DNA from: Pelargonium cotyledonis
Lineage: Eukaryota > Streptophyta > Magnoliopsida > Geraniales > Geraniaceae
Assembly: GCA_036897625.1 (NCBI GenBank)
Contig: JAYMTA010000764.1
Location: 1 to 24,438 of the forward strand
Direction of reading: 5' to 3'
DNA: 24,438 nucleotides
Below are positions 17,708-24,438 of the stretch, one piece after another. Positions within the stretch are counted from its first letter, which is position 1, and every line of letters starts with the position of its first letter. The notes beneath the pieces are model-generated. The model did no database searches. It saw only the letters and a program-made list of their open reading frames with translations, and had not been told where the DNA came from. The position numbers and the translations under genes were made by a program.

Positions 17708-20700
17708 AACCTACCTGGGTGCAATTCCAATACATTCAATCGAATCTGAGTGAGCAGTGAGCGAACTAACAACCTGTAGATTGGAACATACAAGTATATT
17801 ACAAAGCACAGAAGAAGAAAAATAACTCTGTCGATGACAATCCCTTTAATCATTACAGATTTAGAAGCATTTTTTGCAACATCCAAGTTTGCCTGCTGTG
17901 TGATTTGGTCTTTGAGTGCTAATTGTAGTTTAACATTACGCTTAGAGTTGTTTTAGCATTGCAATGTGAACCATAGTACGTCTGCCACTGGGAGGATGGT
18001 ATTAAATAATCAAGGTCTGCCATGGCTATGTAGCATCTCCAACATGAGGTGGTGGGATTAGCCAAGCGTTAATGTCTCAAAGATATCACGGTTTAAATTA
18101 TGCTATTAAAAATGGTGGTGGCATTGGCATGTTTTAGCTATGAAAAATATTCTTCAGAGATGGTGATGGGTTTTGATGAAATTTTGCTCTGAAATATACT
18201 CTTATAAGAGAGAAGTTGATGGGATTAATGTTTTGCAACAATAACACCACTAAAAGTAAATGGGTGATCAGATATGGCAACAATACAGTTTCGTGGCACA
18301 GAGCAGGATTTTAAGGTGAAGATTTACAGCAAGTTTTGAGGATAAAGAGTGCCCTTTTGGGGAGCAATAATTATTTGTGTTGTGTGACTTGTAAATGTGA
18401 TTTGGAGAGAGGGAGAAATGTGACACGCTTTCCATGTTAGAGTAAAACAACTCTAGGGTTGAAATTTCTGCATCTAACGAATTAAAACCACCCAATCAAA
18501 ACTATACAGAATAGGAGCGGGTAAAAGAAATGAGCTCCTCCGATCATTTTCCTTTTGTTAATGTTATTTGGGATGCATGTGTTCCTTTCTACGTTAAAAC
18601 AATTACTTGGACTTTGGTTCTGAACAAGAGAAGTAATGTAAATTTGCTGCAGACCAAATAAAGCTCTTAGCCATTTTCTTAGGTGAGACAAAATGCATCT
18701 GTTCTTAAATTGTCGTGCTGAAAAACTTTTATGTTTCAAACTCCAGTTATTAAGGGCTTCATATGTCTAGTCATCAACTGTGAGGAATTGTCATGCATTA
18801 AATTGTTCTGTTTTGGCAACAAAAAAAAAAAGAATAATATAACTTTTAGGATCAATTTACTAGTGTTGAACTGTTAATCTTTTGGGGGAAAGGAGTATCT
18901 TTCTTGTATCTCTTTGGTCTACACTCTACAGCTCCAGGATTATTTAGGGGTAAACCATATATAAATATTCAAAGGATTATATGGTTGTATTGATGTAGTC
19001 GGTCTCTGCTGTTCTCTTTGAGAGGGTATCTTCCACTCTTCTACGGATTGTCTATCTATGTTAGTAATGTAATTTCTCCTTTAGTTAGATTTCTTTTATT
19101 TTCAAATAATATACAGCGGAAGGTGTTCTATACATAAATCATTTTCAAAAATTGTATTTTCAAGAAACCAATAAAAAAATTCATTTCCTTTTTTCTTTCA
19201 AAAAAGTAATATCTATATGGTACTGAGTTAACATGAAAAATACAGATCCTAAGCCTTTGATGAACACAGCTACACAAACAATGTGAAATCAATAAACCAT
19301 GTGAAAGCAAATTTATATAATTGTGAGACTGCAACAAAAATCCATACCTTTCCACTTGCTATACTCACGATATGAACTGAACCATCACTTGAACCAGTAA
19401 GGGCAAGAGTTGAATCAGAGCTTATCGCCATGCATGTCAGTCCTTGGTCGTTATGATATGGATGAACTAGGGAGGTTAAACACCATGTCAAGATGTTAAA
19501 CAACGATCTAAAAGATCACTAGGATAAAAACAATTGTCTTTACTTTGAGAGTTTTCCAAATGTTTAATTATCATTGAACTTACCAACCATGCATCAGTAA
19601 AATGGTTGACACACACACACAGGATGCTCTTGTATACAATTTTAATATAGAATATCTCTCTTTTTTTCTTTTCTTTTTTAGTTTTATTAATTTGATTATA
19701 ATAACAATAATCAAACCATAATTTCCCTAACAATATTGGGGTCAGTTTCACGAATCCTTTAACATAACAAATTAGGGTGAATTTGGCTATTAGAATAATG
19801 CTATTCAAAGTCTTACATTTGCAACACACTCAGGCTATTGATACTAGTTTAACTGGACAATATAATGCCCCTACCAAAAAAAAAAAAAAACTCTATACAA
19901 AAGTTTGGTTTCTTTTGTAGTTTTGTTCATCATACAAATACAACCAACAGTTATGCTTCTTTTGTGCCATTATATAGAGTAGCTTTATCCAGTTTTGATC
20001 ATTCGAGACTAGACAGATTCTCTCAAGTGCTAACAATAGCCATTGCTTCAAGGATTAAAAGTTTACCCGTCAATTATATCTTAAACTGCAAGCATATAAA
20101 GCTTCTAATGACTTTAAAAATAGTGCTATCTATATTCCTATATGCCACCAAAATTTAGAAATTCTAACCAAGCCAATAATCATAATTTCAAGCTGGATTT
20201 CTAACATCATTCTTTTCAAGCTTGAAACTAAAATAAGTTTGATGGGAATACAAAACATAAATTTTCAACAGAAAGCTCATACCTCTTACAACACAACTAG
20301 CCTGACCATTTCTTGGATTCCAAATCCTCAAAGTTGCATCAAGGGAGCCAATACAAATCGTTTACCTAGCACCACCAGGAAAATGGAAAAAATATGCAGT
20401 TAAATTTATACATTAAAAACACATAATAATATAAATAAAAAAATAGAGCACCATGTAAAATAGCAGTTTAGTACCATCAGGGGTAAAATCACCACAGGTC
20501 ACAGTTCTAGCATGACCTGTGAACATATTAAGATATGTGCCTTTGTCGGCATTCCACATCCAAACACTGCCATCCTCTGCATCAGCTAAAACCAGGTGTC
20601 CATTTGGGTGCCATTTTACCCACTGAGCATTAACATAAATGAAGCTTGATTAGAGTCATGAATTAACGATAAAATAACAGGAAAATGCAAAAGACTGGGT

Positions 20701-22266
20701 GATTGCACCTCAATACCATCTCCAGGACCTTCAAGTTTACATTTAAGGCTCTCAGCAAATACGTCCCAAATTTGAATAACTCCATCAGAGTCTCCAGATG
20801 CAAGCAATTGCCCATCGGCACTGAAGGCTAAATGAGACACTGAGTCCTTGTGACCTACACAAACATTTCTGAGCAGCTTAATTGTATAATCAGGAGAAAT
20901 TCATAAGAGACAAGTAATTCCTATAGCAAATGGGAGAAGCACAGTAGTTAGGTTTCAATAAGAAAAAAAAACGTACTCTCTCCATCCCAAATTAAGTGTT
21001 TTGCTTTCTATTTTGAGAAAAACTAAGGAGAAGTAAGTTAGCTTTGTATATTTTCTCTTTTATCTCCTTACACATGTGTACTAACAAACTTAAGGGATAG
21101 TAACAAACTAATTATAGGGACATAATTGATAATTTAGGCATAACTAACTTCCTAAAAAGAAAATAAGACCCTTATTTTGGGACAGAGAGAATATAAAATT
21201 AGAAGCATTCAATTACTAGCAACAGGAAAATCAATAATGCGCTCACATGCCTTGTAGCTCAAAAGCCCAATTTCTTTGACCAATCAACCAAAGGAAACCT
21301 TTGTCATCTCCCCCTCCGGTTGCCACTAGTGTTGCATCTGTTGGACTACATGCAACTGCGTAGACTTCATCTGTGTATGGGAAAAAGGAAGGAGAAATGC
21401 TTCAGCAAAAATTAGCCAAAAATGTAACACCTAGCATATTTCAATCGTAGGATAAAGACTAAAAAGAATTGGCAACCAAACACTGATGGGTATAACAGTA
21501 GAAGAGCAATATTAAAACGATGAGGACCTAGGAACCTCAGTTCTAGGCCACATCTGCATAATAAGATGGATGTGAGTGTAATTTACAAAGACTCAATCAG
21601 TAATCAAACTTCATGAAGTACAAGAAAGTTATAAGAAGGTTTGAGAGTCTAAATAATCTAACAATTTCAAATTCTTCCGAAGGGGAAGATTCTATGATCT
21701 TTGAAGGGGTGAAAATAATATAGAATGCAGAGAATAACATTTAGTAAAACCATATATTAACTTCACTGTTTCCCCTAAGAAATCAGACAAAAACAGCATC
21801 AAACCAATGTCCTAATAATGAGTTCAATTAAACCAATATCTTCATGATCAAATTCAGCAAAAATGTAAGAAAGTAAAGGTTGAAGTCTCACCCTTGTGGC
21901 CTATGAATGTGTGCACTGAATCATCTTTTTCGTCTGATACCAGCAAAGCAAAGCAATCCAATTAGCGCAACATACATTATAATCTATAATCTAATCAGAA
22001 GTAAAAAAGCATACTGCCTCCATCCCATACGTATACCGTTGATGTCATCATCAGAAGCAACACCGTAGTCGTGGTCGTCGTCGTCGCCGCTTGCATCGGG
22101 AAGATCTGTAAACAAAAGAAAATGAGATTTAACAAAAACGGTGAGAGCAAGGAGAAGGAGGATCGAGGAAGTTACCTTCATCGTCGACGGTGAATTCATG
22201 GAGGATATCAGAATCGCCAATGAAAACCCCGCCCACGTCACCGTCTTCGTTGTTGTGAATAGTCAT
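16519..22266 (-). CDS. AAMP/Sqt1-type WD40 repeat protein (one-base frameshift in exon 7)
   Basis: The minus-strand exons are 22266-22176, 22105-22037, 21933-21892, 21370-21251, 20854-20709, 20622-20475, 20365-20283, 19466-19348, 17773-17715, 16928-16838 and 16746-16519. The product is about 398 residues by family alignment; the Arabidopsis homologue At1g71840 has about 407. An acidic head (DASGDDDDHDYGVASDDD) precedes WD40 repeats starting at VHTFIGHKDEVYAVACS and ending SVFEIAKFQ. Typical units include GQLLASGDSDGVIQIWD, GSVWMWNADKG, KKLIIWDIQ and DGKVRIWDCLSGNC. Human AAMP and yeast Sqt1 belong to this family; Sqt1 is a chaperone for ribosomal protein uL16. Junction phases match throughout, but exon 7 is 83 bp where 84 would keep the frame. 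The intron after exon 4 has a GC donor. Confidence 0.92.
17667..17705. repeat. (GA)n microsatellite in WD40 intron 9
   Basis: A pure GA tract of about 20 units begins nine bases inside the intron. It reads as (CU)n in the transcript, just after the donor GTAGGTTTA of exon 9. Confidence 0.9.
17774..19347 (-). other. Intron 8 of the WD40 gene
   Basis: This is a 1.57-kb GT..AG intron with donor AAAG/GTATGG and acceptor CTACAG. It is the largest intron of the gene, and most of its bulk is an antisense LINE remnant. Confidence 0.85.
17960..18780 (+). mobile_element. LINE (zf-RVT region) remnant in WD40 intron 8, antisense
   Basis: Plus-strand pieces read KWVIRYGNNTVSWHRAGF and VNVIWDACVPFYVKTITWTL, then VLNKRSNVNLLQTK and HLFLNCRAEKLL. 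These correspond to the zinc-binding region after reverse transcriptase in plant LINEs (IWD..VP.KV.FF.W, LNT.D.LQ.R, HLFLHC). The cysteines are mostly gone and stops are frequent. It lies opposite to the host gene. Confidence 0.6.
20283..20365 (-). CDS. Exon 7 of the WD40 gene, with missing base
   Basis: Exon 6 ends in phase 1 (GAT G) and exon 8 expects phase 1. After the acceptor GCTAG, exon 7 begins GTAAACGATTTGTATTGG. The family sequence G-K-(T)-I-C needs one more base, as in GGT AAA ACG ATT TGT. From ATT onward the exon reads ICIGSLDATLRIWNPRNGQ without fault. As written, the frame shifts at once and stops after about a dozen codons. No other AG nearby restores it. Confidence 0.85.
20855..21250 (-). 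other. Intron 4 of the WD40 gene, GC-AG type
   Basis: The donor is AAG/GCATGT and the acceptor TGTAG/GTCAC. Using GC at 21250-21249 joins CAA-G to GT-CAC in frame (ELQG then HKDSVSH). The nearby GT in CATGTGAGC would put the next exon out of frame. A Stowaway MITE lies inside. Confidence 0.8.
20974..21193. mobile_element. Stowaway-type MITE (Tc1/mariner) in WD40 intron 4
   Basis: The element runs 20976-21191 (216 bp). The left end CTCTCTCCATCCCAAATTAA and the right end TTATTTTGGGACAGAGAGAA are inverted repeats of the CTCCCTCCGTCCCAAAAT type. Each is flanked by TA (20974-20975 and 21192-21193), the Tc1/mariner target. There is no coding capacity. Confidence 0.85.
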
Positions 22267-22339
22267 TGGTGGGCGTTTTGTATCAGAAACTCCAAGCGAA
22301 GATTACAGGACTGAGGAACACAGGGTTTAGCAAGGGTTT

Positions 22340-22400
22340 TAGGCTGTGATGCCTCAGCGGTTAGGACCTCCCACTTTGGACTACGCAATTGGTACTTGGG
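22340..22400 (+). other. tRNA-like sequence upstream of the WD40 gene
   Basis: GATGCCTCAGCGGTTAGGACC resembles a tRNA 5' half or SINE box A with a one-base deletion. No box B with normal spacing was found. It lies 75-130 bp upstream of the WD40 start codon, in the probable promoter. Confidence 0.25.
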
Positions 22401-22469
22401 CCTGTTAGAGAAACATGTGGTTTCTGTTAGTTGGACCTACAACAGAAAGCACACAAAATAAACTAGATT

Positions 22470-24100
22470 CATATTTTTTCTTTTTTTTTTTAGCTTGAAA
22501 GATTGACTGTTATTGAAAGAAAACAACAAAACTTACAACAGAAATCCTACGCACTAACGAGCTTACAATAGAAATCCTACCAACTAAGCACCAAATTAAA
22601 TAGAAAGGAAAAACAATTCAAACCAACGGAGGTCAACCTAACAGGAAAAGGTAAGCACACATGTAACCAATGGGGCACCTAAATCAAACCAAGGCCCTGA
22701 GGCAAGCCTATTTCCCCCCCGGTCTGCCCAACTAATGTCGAACGTGCCGCACTTTTCTCACCACAATTTGAATCAAACCAAAAGCTACTAATCGACTCTG
22801 GAACCTGATTCTACCCTAAGAGTCGTTGAATCTCTCCATCAACCCTTGCCCGGCTCGCTGACCGACCACTTCCATCCACCGCCCCGCCATCCTGGCCCGT
22901 GGACTGAACAGTCTTATCAACCGGCCGACCATCTTCTCTCGACGCTACTCCTCTCTTCCTCTTGAAAACTATCACCGCCCTCTGACCTATCTCTTGGACA
23001 TCCAATAAAGTCGGGGTAACCGGCGCAACTTCCACCTTCTTATCCGAAACCCACGGTTGATCCAAACCAGATCAGATTGAACTGGTCCAATGTTAGAACG
23101 TTTTCCTTTTGGTGTTACCAAGAACGCCCCATACACCCTCTCCGGATCATGCCCAACAGAAGCCTTAAGAAGGGCACAATCCCTCTCAATGTGAACTAAC
23201 CGGCCACATAAATACCAGAATGTCGGGTTTCGCTCGTACTGGTAGTGAATGACGCGACTTATCACGCTTTCTATCTCCATCCTGGCATTCCTCCGCAACA
23301 GCTTCCTTGTGTCCATACACACCCTAATCCAAGCGTAAGACCCCCAACCTCCCTGAAAATTCAAGAGTCCGTTTTAACAAACAGGCTGATCGCCCCCCAG
23401 ATCCGCACACACCTTTTCAGTCAGGTACCTCAGCGGGATACCCCTCACTTGTACCCACATGTCCAACATGTGGAGGTCTACCTCATACGGATTAATCATA
23501 ACCCAGATTTGCTCCAAAATGAGGGCTTTCCCGTTGTACAGCCACGGTTCCTAGTCTCTTACCCGAGTTACGTCATTTGCATCATAAAATTCGAAAACAA
23601 AATGAGTGCTTTTGTCCGGCCTTGGAGTAGGGGTAAAAAAGCTCCTTTTTGTTACCCCCTTCCAAAGGCGCCACATCCAGGCTGTGATCTGTTGCATGCT
23701 TCCCATATTCACTGGATAATTCGTCCAACCGTACTCCGCCTCTCGTGGCAGTCGATGTCTCCAACTGTCCAGATCTGATCCGTCGGAGACAAGATCCCTG
23801 TTCGTTTGCCCTTCGTCCACTGACCCGCCGACCTCCCCATCGTCCTCTACCTCCACGAAGAGTTCTGGCGTAGGGTCAATTTGGGGGAGTCGCGAGTCTT
23901 TTCATCGCCGAGATACTCCACCACGAAAGGCGAGGAGAGCGACCGGAGAATCGTAATTTTGTTCTCCAGAGACTCAATTTGACGGATAAATCATCATTGT
24001 TTGATCTATTGAAGGCAAGATTAACGGCGCCAAAAAAGCCTCTACCTGTGCACCTTCCTCCGCCGTCATCGTTAGAGATACTTCCCGTCGAGCTCTCTTG
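22470..24100 (-). mobile_element. LINE ORF1 (DUF4283 and zinc knuckle) remnant with poly(A) tail
   Basis: Minus-strand pieces in order are THFVFEFYDANDVTRVR, EPWLYNGKALILEQIW, VDLHMLDMWVQVRGIPLRYL, YAWIRVCMDTRKLLRRNAR, YERNPTFWYLCGRLVHIERD and then CALL. This is the DUF4283 plus CCHC layout of plant LINE ORF1. In the knuckle (C-x2-C-x4-H-x4-C) the first cysteine is tryptophan. A stop at about 23383 and another near 23548 break the frame. A T-rich run at 22474-22491 on the plus strand is the poly(A) tail of a minus-strand insertion. No reverse transcriptase lies between, so the body is deleted. Confidence 0.75.
22531..22590. repeat. 30-bp imperfect tandem repeat
   Basis: CTTACAACAGAAATCCTACG and CTTACAATAGAAATCCTACC head two adjacent units with a few mismatches. 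They lie in the 3' tail region of the LINE remnant. Confidence 0.7.
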
Positions 24101-24104
24101 AGGC

Positions 24105-24438
24105 AAACAAGGAAAAACATCCTCTTTAGTCCCGAACTATCCAATTTGTTCATATATAGTTGTTCCGTAGAGGCCCAAAAATGAAAATTTTGTTTCGTCA
24201 TGGTCTCTACCGTCAACTTTTTAACAGTTTTCGTTAACATGCACTGATGTGTCAATTTTTAAGAATAAATTAATAATATTTAGTGTTCAATTACCATTAA
24301 GTCCTCCAACTTTTTTCAAATTTATAAAACAATGCCATTAGATTTTTTATTCTCTCCTCTCTATTTCCAGCACATCTGCTCGTCAGAGCCGATTCCAATT
24401 TCGACGGTGATGAGACCCAGTGTTAGGTCGATTCATAT
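24105..24438. mobile_element. Probable terminus of another Mutator-like element
   Basis: The stretch contains TTTAGTCCCGAACTATCCAA, then GGCCCAAAAATGAAAATTTT, CCGTCAACTTTTTAACAG and TTTTCGTTAACATG. These words are typical of long MULE ends in plants. It interrupts the start of the LINE ORF1 remnant. A GC-rich stretch (24370-24420) follows, as in the element at 12259-13111. The other end lies outside the window. Confidence 0.45.

Noticed and set aside
17659..17886. Open frame over exon 9
   Set aside because: Only 17773-17715 is coding; the rest is intron sequence and the CT repeat.
19865..20158. Plus-strand open frame in WD40 intron 7
   Set aside because: No domain, opposite to the host gene, AT-rich.
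23245..23778. 177-codon plus-strand open frame, the longest in the window
   Set aside because: It is the complement of LINE ORF1 (DUF4283); the minus strand carries the recognisable domain.

Overview
The window looks like nuclear DNA from a flowering plant, most likely a eudicot. It is AT-rich, its genes have short exons separated by GT..AG introns, and decayed plant retroelements and DNA transposons fill the space between genes. Nothing suggests a bacterial, organellar or viral replicon. All gene models come from reading codons, splice signals and family motifs by eye, with no database search.

Layout. 1-2877: gene-free DNA with a tRNA-like SINE fragment and a non-autonomous Mutator-like element (1715-2818) that has long inverted ends and a perfect 9-bp target duplication. 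2878-6540: a badly decayed Ty1/copia retrotransposon with remnants of both LTRs; its gag/protease start has been replaced by half of an RNA-recognition motif from a glycine-rich RNA-binding protein. 6541-8165: part of a second, different copia element, itself interrupted by a SINE. 8166-10026: gene-free DNA with a possible gypsy LTR scrap, an open frame of unknown origin, an in-frame tandem repeat and a minus-strand SINE with target duplications.

10027-11140, minus strand: a complete three-exon gene for a secreted peptide of the EPIDERMAL PATTERNING FACTOR family, closest to EPF2, with all eight cysteines. Its upstream region has a TATA-like box, a CT/GA tract and two CACATG boxes. 11141-16518: more transposon debris, including a second SINE, a second Mutator-like element (12259-13111), a small hAT-like element (13363-13608) and LINE RNase H remnants.

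16519-22266, minus strand: an eleven-exon WD40 gene, the plant homologue of AAMP/Sqt1 (At1g71840-like). Every exon joins in frame except exon 7, which is one base short, so this copy is either mutated or carries a sequence error. One of its introns has a GC donor. Its introns hold a Stowaway MITE and an antisense LINE remnant. 22440-24100: a minus-strand LINE ORF1 (DUF4283 plus zinc knuckle) remnant with a poly(A) tail. The window ends inside what looks like the terminus of another Mutator-like element.

The two host genes lie on the same strand but have unrelated known roles, stomatal patterning and probable ribosome assembly, so no shared pathway is claimed. No new multi-gene system was found. 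The best leads are the exon 7 frameshift, the RRM/copia chimera, the GC-AG intron and the well-bounded DNA transposons.
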